Position numbers and translations under genes: made by a program. A DNA stretch of 64,000 nucleotides from Hymenobacter sp. APR13 (GTDB lineage: Bacteria; Bacteroidota; Bacteroidia; Cytophagales; Hymenobacteraceae): positions 2,475,001 to 2,539,000 of the forward strand of contig NZ_CP006587.1 of the NCBI RefSeq assembly GCF_000737515.1, written 5' to 3'. The notes beneath the pieces were generated by a model. It saw only the letters and a list, made by a program, of their open reading frames with translations. It had not been told where the DNA came from and ran no database searches. Shown here in pieces: positions 17,226 to 26,313 of this stretch (its first letter is position 1; every line of letters begins with the position of its first letter).

Positions 17226-20045
17226 ATGCCCCGTTTTTTAGTCTTGATTTTCAGCTTGTTGTTTAGCACACTGGCGCTGGCTCAGCAAGGCTCCCTGGTG
17301 GGCAAAGTGGTGGATAAAAAAACCGGTGAAGGTGTCATCGGAGCCACGGTGCTGGTGACGGGCACTACGCAGGCCGCCCCGGTAGATGTAGAAGGCCGCT
17401 ACGAGCTGAAGCTGGATGCCGGCACCTACAACATCACCATGACCTACATCGGCTATAAGCCGCTGACGTTTCCGGGCATACAAGTAAAGGTCGGCCAGCC
17501 AACTACGCTCAATGGCTCGATGGAAGAAAACTCCACGGCCCTGGGCGAAGTAACCGTGACCGGCCAGAAGCAAACCGGCACCGAGGTAGCCATGATCCAG
17601 GACCTCAAGAAAAGCGAGGTGGTGGTGAGCGGCATGAGCAACGACCAGATTGTGAAAAGCCTGGACCGCGACGCGGCCGAAGTGGTGAAGCGCATTCCGG
17701 GTGTGACCATCCAGAGCAACAACTTCATCGTGATTCGGGGGCTGGCTGAGCGCTACAATACAGTGCTGCTGAACGATGCCCTCACGCCTTCGGCCGAGGT
17801 AGACACCCGCTCGTTTTCGTTTGACATCCTGCCCAGCTCGGTGATTGACCGGGTTCTGATTTTCAAGTCGGGCTCACCAGAGCTGCCGGGCGAGATGGGC
17901 GGCGGTGTGGTGAAGGTATACACCAAGAACAGCGTGCTGGAAAATTCCACCAGCCTGAGCCTCTCGGGCTGGGTGCGCAGTGGCACCACGTTCAGCAACA
18001 ACTACATGACCAGCGCCCGTAGCAGCACCGACTGGCTGGGCTTCGACAACGGCAAGCGCGCCCAACCCGACGGCTTGCCCGACGGCTTGGTAAAGCGCAG
18101 CGGCCAGAACGCCACGCCCGCCGACCAGCTGACGGCCATCAGCCGCTCTTTCCGGAGCACTACCTGGCTGCCCCAAATCGGGCGCGCCATGCCCGACCTG
18201 CGGGCTTCGCTGGGGCTGAACCGCCGCTTCGAACTGGGCTCGGTGTATCTGAGCAACGTAACGTCGCTGTCGTACTCCAACACGCACGAGCAGTACCAGA
18301 TCCAGCGCAACCGCTACATCAAGGAAATTGACGAAGCCACCGGGCAGAACACAGCTGCTTATCTCTATAATGACGAGCGGGCCCTGACCAGCATGCGGCT
18401 GGGCATCATCCACAACTGGCAGGCACGCATCAACAACCGTAACCGAATTGAATTCCGCAACTTCCTCAACCAGTACGCCACCGATGAGGTAGTGCACCGC
18501 ACGGGCACCAACCGCGACGGGTTTGAGCGCGACGACTACGCTTTGCACTACCAGAGCCGCACCATCTACTCGGGCCAGCTGCAGGGCTCGCACGACTTGG
18601 GCACCAATGAGCATACCACGGTATCGTGGTCAGGCGGCTACAACTACGTGTTCCGCGACGAGCCTGACTACAGCCGCTACACCAACTCCCGTAACCTGGA
18701 GTTCAACCAGCCTTACTCCGTCAACATCCCCAACGAGGGCAATATCACGGAGGCCAGCCGCTTCTTCTCTACGCTCAAGGAAAACACCTATATGGGCAGC
18801 GGGCAGTGGGAACGCCGCTTCTCGGGCCGCGACACCACCCGCGCCAACCAGTTCAAGCTGCGGGCTGGCTTCTACGCCGAGTATAAGGAGCGCGACCTGC
18901 GCAACCGTTACTTCTCCTTCATCCGGGGGCAGCGCTTCAACCGCGCCGACCTGCTGGGCTTGCCCATCGACCAGATATTTGCGCCGCAGAACCTGGACGC
19001 CGTAACGGGCTTCACGATTGACGAAGGCACCCGCCCCGAAGACCGTTACACCGCCGACAATACGCTGGTGGCCGGCTACGTGGGCGTGGTAGCGCCCATC
19101 TCTGATAAGTTCAATCTCTCGGGTGGGGTGCGCGTGGAGTACAACCGCCGCCGCCTCGACGGGGCCGCCGACTATAAGGAGGTGCGCACCATTCCGATGC
19201 CTTCGCTGAACGCCACCTACAACTTCAACGACCGGTCGTTGCTGCGCCTGGCCGGCAGCGTGACGGTGAACCGCCCCGAGTTCCGCGAAATCGCGCCGTA
19301 TCAGTACTACGACTTCACCACCAACTCCATCATCCTCGGCGACTCGACGCTGAAAACGGCCACGATCTACAACGGCGACCTGCGTTACGAGTTCTACCCG
19401 TCGCGCTCCGAGATGCTGTCGTTCGGGGTGTTCTACAAGTACTTCCGCGACGCCATCGAGCAGGTGACCTACAACCAGACCAGCACCCAGCTCTGGCGCA
19501 CCTACCAGAATGCCGACCAGGCCTACGTGGCTGGTGCCGAAGTGGAAGTGCGTAAAGGACTAATTGATATTTCAGAAAATCCTTTTCTGCAGCGCCTGTC
19601 ATTTGTGGCTAATGCTTCGCTGATCTACAGCCGCGTAACGCTGGCCGACAACGCTGCCAACAACGGCTTCGCGCTGTCGGGCCGGCCGCTGCAGGGCCAG
19701 TCGCCATACGTGGTGAACGTGGGCGCTTTCTACCAGGACACGGATGCCAAGTGGCAGGTGTCGGCCCAGTACAACGTTATCGGGCAGCGCTTCACCTTCA
19801 TCGGCGACCAGACCCAGAACTTCTCGGTGATTGAGATGCCGCGCCACGTTATTGACCTGGCCGTGACCAAGGGCGTAGGCGAGCACCTGCAGATCAAGGC
19901 CGGTATTCAGGATTTGCTCAACCAGCCGTTCCGCCAGTTCTACGACTACGATTACAGCAGCAAGATCAGCTCGAACGAGCGGGGCTCGTTCGGCAACTAC
20001 CGCCGCGGCACCTACTCCACGCTGGGTTTGATCTACAATTTCTAA
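17226..20045 (+). CDS. TonB-dependent receptor with carboxypeptidase-like N-terminal domain
   Basis: 939 residues from the ATG at 17226. Signal peptide (FLVLIFSLLFSTLALAQ), then a CarboxypepD-reg-like domain (GKVVDKKTGEGVIGATVLV to MTYIGYKPL), the plug domain (VVKRIPGVTIQSNNFIVIRG, LPGEMGGGVVKVYTKN) and a 22-strand barrel ending in the aromatic LIYNF typical of outer-membrane barrels. Such receptors import ligands using TonB energy; the substrate cannot be read from the sequence, and there is no SusD-like partner. The adjacent secreted beta-helix protein (20166) may be its partner. A terminator at 20070-20112 separates the two genes. Confidence 0.93.
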   Translation: MPRFLVLIFSLLFSTLALAQQGSLVGKVVDKKTGEGVIGATVLVTGTTQAAPVDVEGRYELKLDAGTYNITMTYIGYKPLTFPGIQVKVGQPTTLNGSMEENSTALGEVTVTGQKQTGTEVAMIQDLKKSEVVVSGMSNDQIVKSLDRDAAEVVKRIPGVTIQSNNFIVIRGLAERYNTVLLNDALTPSAEVDTRSFSFDILPSSVIDRVLIFKSGSPELPGEMGGGVVKVYTKNSVLENSTSLSLSGWVRSGTTFSNNYMTSARSSTDWLGFDNGKRAQPDGLPDGLVKRSGQNATPADQLTAISRSFRSTTWLPQIGRAMPDLRASLGLNRRFELGSVYLSNVTSLSYSNTHEQYQIQRNRYIKEIDEATGQNTAAYLYNDERALTSMRLGIIHNWQARINNRNRIEFRNFLNQYATDEVVHRTGTNRDGFERDDYALHYQSRTIYSGQLQGSHDLGTNEHTTVSWSGGYNYVFRDEPDYSRYTNSRNLEFNQPYSVNIPNEGNITEASRFFSTLKENTYMGSGQWERRFSGRDTTRANQFKLRAGFYAEYKERDLRNRYFSFIRGQRFNRADLLGLPIDQIFAPQNLDAVTGFTIDEGTRPEDRYTADNTLVAGYVGVVAPISDKFNLSGGVRVEYNRRRLDGAADYKEVRTIPMPSLNATYNFNDRSLLRLAGSVTVNRPEFREIAPYQYYDFTTNSIILGDSTLKTATIYNGDLRYEFYPSRSEMLSFGVFYKYFRDAIEQVTYNQTSTQLWRTYQNADQAYVAGAEVEVRKGLIDISENPFLQRLSFVANASLIYSRVTLADNAANNGFALSGRPLQGQSPYVVNVGAFYQDTDAKWQVSAQYNVIGQRFTFIGDQTQNFSVIEMPRHVIDLAVTKGVGEHLQIKAGIQDLLNQPFRQFYDYDYSSKISSNERGSFGNYRRGTYSTLGLIYNF

Positions 20046-20069
20046 ACAATAAGGTAACACGCTCCTAAC

Positions 20070-20112
20070 GAAACGATAACGCCCGCCGTGCTCCGGTGGG
20101 CGTTATCGTTTC
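20070..20112 (+). terminator. Terminator after the TonB receptor
   Basis: An 18-base stem (GAAACGATAACGCCCGCC) with one G-T pair and a 7-base loop. No strong T tract after it, so read-through into the next gene is possible. Confidence 0.65.
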
Positions 20113-20165
20113 AGACCTTCGCAGCACCAAGTCGCACCCTCCTCATCCATCCTTTTTGTATCGTC

Positions 20166-21809
20166 ATGAAAAAGCTTGTACTCCCCATATTGTTGGCGCT
20201 TACCACCGTAGCAGCGGTAGCTCCGCTGGCTCAGGCCCAAACGACCTGCCCTGCGGCACCTACGGCCATCACGGTCCCGGCGACGATTTCGGCTAACACC
20301 ACCTGGACCAGCAATAACGTGTACCTGCTTACGGACCGGGTATACGTAACCAACGGCGCCACACTGACTATTCAGCCCGGCACCATTATTAAAGGCTCGG
20401 GCCTGGGTACGCTGGTGATTGAGCAGGGTTCGCGCCTTATTGCCGACGGCACGGCTGCCCAGCCCATCGTGTTTACGTCCAACCAGCCCGCCGGCAGCCG
20501 CAACCGCGGCGACTGGGGCGGCATCGTGATTCTGGGCCGCGCGCCCATCAACCAGCCCGGCACGCCGGTAATTGAGGGCGTCCCCGGCCGTACTTTCGGT
20601 GGCACCGACCCCAACGACAACTCCGGTATCCTGCGCTACGTGCGCATCGAGTTTCCCGGCATCGCCCTCACCACCGGCAATGAAATCAACGGTCTGACGC
20701 TGGGCGGCGTGGGCGCGGGCACCATCATCGACTACGTGCAGGTATATGCCTCCGGCGACGACGCGTTTGAGTGGTTTGGCGGCACCGTGAATGCCAAGCA
20801 CCTGGTGGCCGTAGCCGCCACCGACGACGACTTCGACACCGACTTCGGCTTCACGGGCAAAGTGCAGTATGCCGTGACCGTGCGCGACGCCGCGCAGTCG
20901 GACATTTCGGGCTCCACTGCCTTCGAATCGGACAATGACGGACAGGGCTCAGCCCTGACGCCCCTGACGGCGCCGGTGTTCTCCAACGTCAGCGCATTTC
21001 TGCAGAACGTGCCGGCCGTAACGCAGTTCACGCGCGCCATGCACTTGCGTCGCAACACCGCCATTTCCATCTTCAACTCGGTGTTCACCGGCTGGCCGCA
21101 GGGTTTGACGCTGGACGGCTCGGGGGCTCAGGCTAACGCCACAAGCGGCGCGCTGGTGCTGAAAAACAACGTGCTGGCCGGCATCACCACGCCCTACACG
21201 CAGCAGTCGGGCGGCACTTACAACGTGCAGGGCTTCTGGGAAGCAGCCGGCAGCGCCAACACCACGCTGGCTACTATTGCAGCCCTCAACCTGAATGCCG
21301 ACAACTTCAACGCCCTCAACACCAACGGCACCCCGAACGGCGTGCCCAACTTCGTGCTGCCGGCTGCCTCGCCGTTGGTAAGCGGCGCGGCCTTCGCCGA
21401 TGCCAAGCTGGGTGGCGGCTTCTTTGATAACGTGGCCTACCGCGGCGCTTTTGGCACCACCAACTGGGCAGCGGGCTGGACCAACTTCAACCCGAACTCC
21501 ACCTGCTACAACCTCCCCGGCCAGACGCTGTCCAACAAAGCGGCTGCCGAGCAGATCCAGAGCCTGAGCGTGGCGCCTAACCCTACAGAAGGGGCCGCCA
21601 AGCTCTCATTTGAACTGAAGAGAGCCGGCGCCGTAACGGTGCGTGTGCTCGACGTGACGGGCCGCCAAGTGGCCTTGGTAGCCGACGCTAAGTTTGCAGC
21701 CGGTAGCCAAGTGGTGCAATTGCCCGCCTCGCTGAACGCCGGTCTGTACGTGGCCGCCGTCACTACCGAAGCCGGCACGCAGTCGGTGCGCTTCGTGGTG
21801 TCGAAGTAA
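20166..21809 (+). CDS. Secreted beta-helix protein with T9SS type A sorting domain
   Basis: 547 residues from the ATG at 20166, which directly starts a signal peptide (MKKLVLPILLALTTVAAVA). The middle is a right-handed beta-helix-like region with TLTIQPGTIIKGSG, then GDWGGIVILGRAPIN and FEWFGGTVNAKHLVAVA. The end is a T9SS CTD of about 80 residues (SVAPNPTEGAAKLSF, VRVLDVTGRQV, LNAGLYVAAV), so it is exported through the SprA pore and fixed at the surface or released. No catalytic motif is visible. The close position behind a TonB receptor suggests the two act on the same ligand, but this is inference. Confidence 0.9.
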   Translation: MKKLVLPILLALTTVAAVAPLAQAQTTCPAAPTAITVPATISANTTWTSNNVYLLTDRVYVTNGATLTIQPGTIIKGSGLGTLVIEQGSRLIADGTAAQPIVFTSNQPAGSRNRGDWGGIVILGRAPINQPGTPVIEGVPGRTFGGTDPNDNSGILRYVRIEFPGIALTTGNEINGLTLGGVGAGTIIDYVQVYASGDDAFEWFGGTVNAKHLVAVAATDDDFDTDFGFTGKVQYAVTVRDAAQSDISGSTAFESDNDGQGSALTPLTAPVFSNVSAFLQNVPAVTQFTRAMHLRRNTAISIFNSVFTGWPQGLTLDGSGAQANATSGALVLKNNVLAGITTPYTQQSGGTYNVQGFWEAAGSANTTLATIAALNLNADNFNALNTNGTPNGVPNFVLPAASPLVSGAAFADAKLGGGFFDNVAYRGAFGTTNWAAGWTNFNPNSTCYNLPGQTLSNKAAAEQIQSLSVAPNPTEGAAKLSFELKRAGAVTVRVLDVTGRQVALVADAKFAAGSQVVQLPASLNAGLYVAAVTTEAGTQSVRFVVSK

Positions 21810-21825
21810 GAACTTAACTACTCGC

Positions 21826-21860
21826 AAAAAAGCCTGCTCCAATGTGGAGCAGGCTTTTTT
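21826..21860 (+). terminator. Terminator after the T9SS beta-helix gene
   Basis: AAAAAAGCCTGCTCC, 5-base loop, GGAGCAGGCTTTTTT: a classic intrinsic terminator with a T6 tail, 17 bases after the stop. Confidence 0.9.
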
Positions 21861-21933
21861 GGCGTTTACGGCCTGGGCCGAGTCCGCAAAGCCGCCGCCG
21901 GAATCCTGACCGAAACCTGTAGCTTGCGCCCCG

Positions 21934-23127
21934 ATGAAGCTTCGCGTACTGATGCTGCCCAAGTGGTACCCTAACCGCTACGACGACCAGGATGGCGACT
22001 TCGTGGGCCGGCACGTGGCGGCCATTGCGCCCCACGCCCAGGTGGCCGTGCTGTTTGCCGCCGTAGCCCGCGGCCCGCTTGGCTCCCTCACCGAGTGCGA
22101 CGCCGACCTGACCGGCCCCGTGCCCACGCTGCGCTACTACTACCGCGCCCGCCCCACCGGCCTGGCTGCGCTGGATAAGGTGCTGAAGCTGGGTTTGTAC
22201 TTCTGGTGCTTGGGGCGCGGCTACCGGCAACTGGTGCGGCATTGGGGCGCGCCGCCGCAGCTGGTGCACGTGCACGTGCTGCTGCGCACCGGCCTGTTTG
22301 CGTGGTGGCTGCAGCTGACGCGCCGCATTCCGTACGTCATTACCGAGCACTGGACGCTTTATCTGCCCCAGAACGCGCACCGTATCGGGGCGCTGCGGCG
22401 GCACCTGACGCAGCGGGTGGTGCGGGCGGCGGCGGGGCTGAACACCGTGTCGAAGAACCTGCGCGGGGCGCTGGGTCAGCTGGGCATCCGTAATGCCCGC
22501 ACGGTCGTGATTCCCAATGTGGTGGATACGGCGCTGTTCCGGCCAGCCGAGCCGCCCGTGGCGCGGCAGGGGCTGCTGCACGTGGCCGCCTTCAACGAGC
22601 AGGCCAAAAACCTGAGCGGCCTGCTGCGCGTGGTGGCCCGCCTGCGGCCTGCCCGCCCCGGCATCACGCTGCGCATTGCCGGCTACGGCCCCGCCGAAAC
22701 CCAGCTCCGTCAGCTGGCCGCCGACCTGTGCTTGCTGCAGGATAACACGGTGACGTTTCTGGGCAAGCTCCCTACCCAAGCCGTGGCCGAAGAAATGCGC
22801 CGCGCCGCCTGCTTCGTGCTGTTCAGCAACTACGAAAACCTGCCCTGCGTGCTCATCGAGGCCCAGGCCAGCGGGCTGCCGGCCGTGGCCACCCAAGTCG
22901 GCGGCGTGCCCGAGCTGCTGCCCCCCGACGGCACCCGCGGCTTCCTGGTAGCCCCCACCGACGAAGACGCCCTCACCCAAGCCCTCACCAGCATCCTCGA
23001 CCACCCCCAGCAGTTCGACGCCGCCGCCCTGCACCGCCATGCCGAGCAGCACTTCAGCCAGCAAGCCGTCGGCCAGCAGTTTGCAAGTTGGTACGATGTG
23101 GTTTTGGGTGATGAGGGGATGGAGTGA
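21934..23127 (+). CDS. Glycosyltransferase family 4 (GT-B fold)
   Basis: 397 residues. GT4 features: an N-terminal Rossmann half (VLMLPKWYPNRYDDQDGDFVGRH is the usual opening, seen here from residue 5), ITEHWTLY, NTVSKNL, VIPNVVDTALFRP, and the C-terminal donor-binding half with LHVAAFNEQAKNLSGLL, YGPAETQL and the EX7E-like ENLPCVLIEAQASGLP. It transfers a sugar from a nucleotide donor, probably in surface polysaccharide or glycan assembly, given the flippase downstream. The next gene is separated by a repeat-rich leader with its own promoter box. Confidence 0.92.
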   Translation: MKLRVLMLPKWYPNRYDDQDGDFVGRHVAAIAPHAQVAVLFAAVARGPLGSLTECDADLTGPVPTLRYYYRARPTGLAALDKVLKLGLYFWCLGRGYRQLVRHWGAPPQLVHVHVLLRTGLFAWWLQLTRRIPYVITEHWTLYLPQNAHRIGALRRHLTQRVVRAAAGLNTVSKNLRGALGQLGIRNARTVVIPNVVDTALFRPAEPPVARQGLLHVAAFNEQAKNLSGLLRVVARLRPARPGITLRIAGYGPAETQLRQLAADLCLLQDNTVTFLGKLPTQAVAEEMRRAACFVLFSNYENLPCVLIEAQASGLPAVATQVGGVPELLPPDGTRGFLVAPTDEDALTQALTSILDHPQQFDAAALHRHAEQHFSQQAVGQQFASWYDVVLGDEGME

Positions 23128-23298
23128 TGAGGGGATGATGAGGACGTCATGCAGAGCGCAGCGAAGCATCTCGCGTGCTGATGTCTGCACCGAGTCGGGT
23201 GGCCGCAGTTGGCAAGCCGGGCCTTATGCGCTTACGACGACCGGCCCGACGGCTGAAATAGCCGCCGGACCGGAGCCTTCTCCACAACTGGGGTCAGC
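23128..23298. repeat. Repeat-rich spacer with a half copy of the GTCATGCTGA palindrome
   Basis: Directly after the glycosyltransferase stop there are GATGAGG/GGATGATGAGG direct repeats, complementary to the CACCTCATC array downstream. From about 23153 to 23188 the sequence matches the left half of the palindrome at 33794-33903 (GAAGCATCTCGCGTGCTGA is shared), without the right half. No gene seen. Confidence 0.6.
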
Positions 23299-23306
23299 TA
23301 CCTTTG
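23299..23306 (+). promoter_or_regulatory. Bacteroidota -7 box (TACCTTTG) upstream of the flippase
   Basis: Exact TAnnTTTG match. The predicted transcription start near 23311 falls inside the tandem array that begins at 23306. Confidence 0.5.
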
Positions 23307-23396
23307 TCACCTGTCACCTGTCACCTGTCACCTGTCACCTCATCACCTCATCACCTCATCACCTCATCACCTCATCACCTCATCACCTCATCACCA
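23306..23396. repeat. Tandem arrays: five GTCACCT then seven CATCACCT units
   Basis: Five perfect head-to-tail GTCACCT heptamers (23306-23340) are followed by six perfect CATCACCT octamers and a seventh ending in A (23341-23396). The array lies between the promoter box and the TTG start of the flippase at 23401, so it would form nearly the whole 5' leader of that mRNA. Not CRISPR: there are no spacers. Confidence 0.95.
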
Positions 23397-23400
23397 CAAC

Positions 23401-24660
23401 TTGATCCGCCGCATCTTCCACACGTTTGCTACCCGGTTGTCGTCGGCGCTGCTGAGCTTTGCGGTGGTGTGGCTGACGGCGCGCTACCTGGGCGCGGCCG
23501 GGCGGGGCAGCGTGAGCTTGTTCGTGACGGACTGCGCGGCGCTGCTGCTGTTCATTGGGCTGCTGGGCGGGTCGTCGCTGATATTTCTGGCGCCGCGCCG
23601 CAACGTGTGGCATCTGCTGGTGCCAGCTTATGGTTGGGCGGTGGTGGTGTGCACGGCGGGCACGGTGCTGGCTGGCGTGTTGCGGCCGGGGCCGCTGAGC
23701 TACCTGGGGCACCTGTGGGGGCTGGCGCTGCTGCAGGCGTTTCTGTCCATTAATATCTCGCTGCTGCTAGGGCGCAAGCAGGAAGCCGCCTACAACGCCC
23801 TCAACATAGCGCAGGTGCTGCTGCTGGCGGGGCTGTTGCTGCTGGCGTTTGCCGGCCTGGGCTGGCGTGCGGTGCCGGCTTACTACTATGCCGCGTACGC
23901 CGCCTACGCGCTGCCGCTGCTGGCCAGCTTCGGGCTGCTGCGCCGCCTGCCCGACCGGTGGGAGGGAGGCCGGAGCCTGCGCGAAACCACCCAAGAACTC
24001 AGCCACCACAGCCGTGGGGCGCACTTGTCCAACATCCTGGCTTTCGCCAACTACCGCCTCAGCTACTATTTCGTGGCGCACTTTGCTGATGCCCGGGCCG
24101 TGGGCGTGCTGAGCGTGGGCGTAGCCCTGGCCGAGGCCATCTGGCTGATTCCGCGCAGCGCCGCCCTCATCCAGTACGTCGACCTGGTGCACGCCGACGA
24201 CAAGCAGGCCCAGCTGGCCCCAGCTCTGCGGGTGGCGCGGCTGGCGGTGCTGGCCACGGCCGCCGCCGTGGTGGTGCTGGCGCTGCTGCCGTCGGCGCTG
24301 CTGGCGGGCGTATTCGGGCCGGAGTTTGGGGCGGCGCGGCCGGTTATCGGGTGGCTGGTGCCGGGCGTGGTGGCCGTGGCCCTGAACGTGGCCTGCAGCA
24401 GCTACTTCGCCGGCCTGGGCCGATACCGTGTCAACAACTGGGCTACCGTGGTGGGGCTGGCCGTGACGGTGCCAGCCTGCTGGCTGCTGATTCCGCGGCT
24501 GGGCATTGCGGGTGCCGCCATGGCCACGTCTTTGTCGTACATGGCTTCCACGGCCTACCTGTTAGTGCAATTCCGTCAGGCTACCGGCACTGGCTGGGCG
24601 GAGTGGCTGCCCGGCCGTGCTGATGTGGCCTACCTGCGCGGGCTGCTGCGTACGCGCTAG
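23401..24660 (+). CDS. Polysaccharide flippase-like membrane protein (MOP/Wzx type)
   Basis: 419 residues with about twelve hydrophobic segments, starting at TTG 23401 (LIRRIFHTFATRLSSALLSF). It resembles oligosaccharide flippases: the opening ARYLGAAGRGSVSLF matches the LG..G.G family motif, followed by repeated two-helix units and a polar central loop. It likely moves lipid-linked glycans across the inner membrane. It follows a GT4 glycosyltransferase and its stop overlaps the end of the convergent methyltransferase by 4 bases. Expression may be affected by the tandem array in its leader. Confidence 0.85.
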   Translation: MIRRIFHTFATRLSSALLSFAVVWLTARYLGAAGRGSVSLFVTDCAALLLFIGLLGGSSLIFLAPRRNVWHLLVPAYGWAVVVCTAGTVLAGVLRPGPLSYLGHLWGLALLQAFLSINISLLLGRKQEAAYNALNIAQVLLLAGLLLLAFAGLGWRAVPAYYYAAYAAYALPLLASFGLLRRLPDRWEGGRSLRETTQELSHHSRGAHLSNILAFANYRLSYYFVAHFADARAVGVLSVGVALAEAIWLIPRSAALIQYVDLVHADDKQAQLAPALRVARLAVLATAAAVVVLALLPSALLAGVFGPEFGAARPVIGWLVPGVVAVALNVACSSYFAGLGRYRVNNWATVVGLAVTVPACWLLIPRLGIAGAAMATSLSYMASTAYLLVQFRQATGTGWAEWLPGRADVAYLRGLLRTR

Positions 24661-25481
24661 CGGCCCGCTACGGGCTGCAGCGTTACCTCAAACCATTGTT
24701 CCGGGTCGCGTAGCGGTTCGGGGGTGTGGGTGGGCAGCGGGCGCGGCGAGTACAGCGCGCAGAGCGTGTTTTCCACCTGCACCAGCTGGCTGGCGGCGGA
24801 GGCGGGCAGGCCGTCGAGGATGCCGGCCAGCACTTCCCAGCGCGGCTCTCCCGGCTGGCGGCTGGCATCGTGCCACACCACCACGGTTTCCGGCCCCACC
24901 AGGTGCTCAAATACGCGGCGTGTGTCGGTGCGCACGGCCTCGTAGCGGTGGTCGCCGTCGATGAACACCACATCAAACTGCTGTCCCAGCGCCGCCAGAT
25001 CGAAGGTGGCGGAGTTACCGTGCAGGTGCTGCACGTTGGGCAGCGGCCGCGAGAAGAAGCCGTGTAGGTCGATGTACCGCTCACTCAGCCCCAGCTCGCG
25101 CATCTCCGCCGCCGATAGATTCAGGGTGTGCACCGAGGCCGCTACCTCGGCCACGTTGGCGGCGCTTTCGCCGCGCCACGTCCCAATCTCGAAGTAGCGG
25201 CAGCCCGGCACCTGCCCGGCCAGGGCGCGCAGCAGCAGCAAGTCGGTAGGCAGGGAGCCGCCTTCGCGGAACGCAAACGGCCGCACGGTGTGCGTAGCGG
25301 TGGGGGAGAGGAAGTGCGTGAGCGGCACGGCTGGCAGCCCCTGGGCCGTGAGGCCGCGCTGCCCGTGGGCCCGGGCGCGCTGCTGCCAGCCGGCGGTATC
25401 GGCGGCCAGCACGTGGTTGAGCAGCCAGGGGTTGCGCACCAGGCTGGCCAGCCCGCGCAGGGTTTTGGTAAGACGGGACAC
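24657..25481 (-). CDS. Class I SAM-dependent methyltransferase
   Basis: About 275 residues. The SAM motif I is CRYFEIGTWRGESAANVAEV; motif II/III is QFDVVFIDGDHRYEAVRTD, followed by VVVWHDASRQPGEPRWEVL, as in Methyltransf_24 proteins. The frame is open to a GTG at 25550, but an exact -7 box at 25503-25510 puts transcription start near 25498, so I chose GTG 25481; TTG 25487 is equally possible. Substrate unknown; the neighbouring glycan genes suggest a sugar or glycan, but it is convergent with them and not in their operon. Confidence 0.82.
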   Translation of the reverse strand: MSRLTKTLRGLASLVRNPWLLNHVLAADTAGWQQRARAHGQRGLTAQGLPAVPLTHFLSPTATHTVRPFAFREGGSLPTDLLLLRALAGQVPGCRYFEIGTWRGESAANVAEVAASVHTLNLSAAEMRELGLSERYIDLHGFFSRPLPNVQHLHGNSATFDLAALGQQFDVVFIDGDHRYEAVRTDTRRVFEHLVGPETVVVWHDASRQPGEPRWEVLAGILDGLPASAASQLVQVENTLCALYSPRPLPTHTPEPLRDPEQWFEVTLQPVAGR

Positions 25482-25502
25482 AGGCAACGGATGAATGAGC
25501 TG

Positions 25503-25510
25503 CAAAGCTA
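25503..25510 (-). promoter_or_regulatory. Bacteroidota -7 box (TAGCTTTG) for the methyltransferase
   Basis: Reverse-strand exact TAnnTTTG match. It decides the translation start downstream, since longer in-frame starts would lie upstream of the transcription start. Confidence 0.5.
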
Positions 25511-25758
25511 CTACGTCTGTTCGCACCCGTCTACTGAGGCGCAACAGCACTTCGTTGCTATGTGGCGCCGCTGCCTTGGGCTGGGCATATCGTAGAAAAT
25601 ATAGTAGTTATCGTGTATTTTATAAAACTGACAGACAGATAGTTAAATTGACAGGTGTTCTGCCTGTGCGCTAACCTAGTTTGTGCCGGCAGCCTTTTAC
25701 TGGTCTTTCCTGTCTGCCCTGCTGTGCGACCCCACCGCCCGGGCACCTTCCGTTCTGC

Positions 25759-26313
25759 ATGCCGGCTTCTCCTGACCTCGACGCCCTGCTGGCTTGTTGC
25801 CAACGCCGCGAACCGGCAGCGCAACGTGCCCTCTATGCTCGCTACGCCGCGCGCATGCTGGGGGTGGCGCGCCGGTATGCTACCTGCCTGGCCGAAGCCG
25901 AGGATATTCTGCAGGATGCCTTCGTGAAGGTCTTCGCGCACTTGGGCGACTTTCGGGCGGAAGGCTCGCTGGAAGGCTGGATCCGGCGCATCGTCGTCAC
26001 GACGGCCATCAACCACTGGCAAAGCGGCAAGCTGCGCCGCCGCCACCAAGCCGCGCCAGAGCACCTGCCCGAGCCCGCCGTAGCTCCCGCTGCCCCCGAC
26101 CGCCTGAACGTGGCCGAGGTATTGGCCTTGGTTGAGCAGCTGCCCGACGGCTGCCGGTTGGTTCTGCTGCTCTACGCCGTGGATGGGTACTCGCATAGTG
26201 AAATCAGCGAGCTGCTGGGCATTCAGGAAAGCACATCCAAAGCTCAGCTCAGTAAAGCCCGCAAACAACTACAACACCTCTATCAGCACCAGACCACCTT
26301 CCTGCGACTATGA
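25759..26313 (+). CDS. ECF-type RNA polymerase sigma factor
   Basis: 184 residues from the ATG at 25759. Region 2 is intact (ARRYATCLAEAEDILQDAFVKVF, with the DILQDAF core motif) and region 4 shows the helix-turn-helix (LPDGCRLVLLLYAVDGYSHSEISELLG, then STSKAQLSKARKQL). It directs polymerase to a small regulon. It overlaps the next gene by ATGA (26310-26313), the classical arrangement of a sigma factor with its anti-sigma factor. Upstream there is a near-match box (TAGTTTG) around 25678. Confidence 0.92.
   Translation: MPASPDLDALLACCQRREPAAQRALYARYAARMLGVARRYATCLAEAEDILQDAFVKVFAHLGDFRAEGSLEGWIRRIVVTTAINHWQSGKLRRRHQAAPEHLPEPAVAPAAPDRLNVAEVLALVEQLPDGCRLVLLLYAVDGYSHSEISELLGIQESTSKAQLSKARKQLQHLYQHQTTFLRL

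Noticed and set aside
23306..23396. Possible CRISPR array
   Set aside because: Units are 7-8 bases, directly joined, without spacers; no cas genes in the window.
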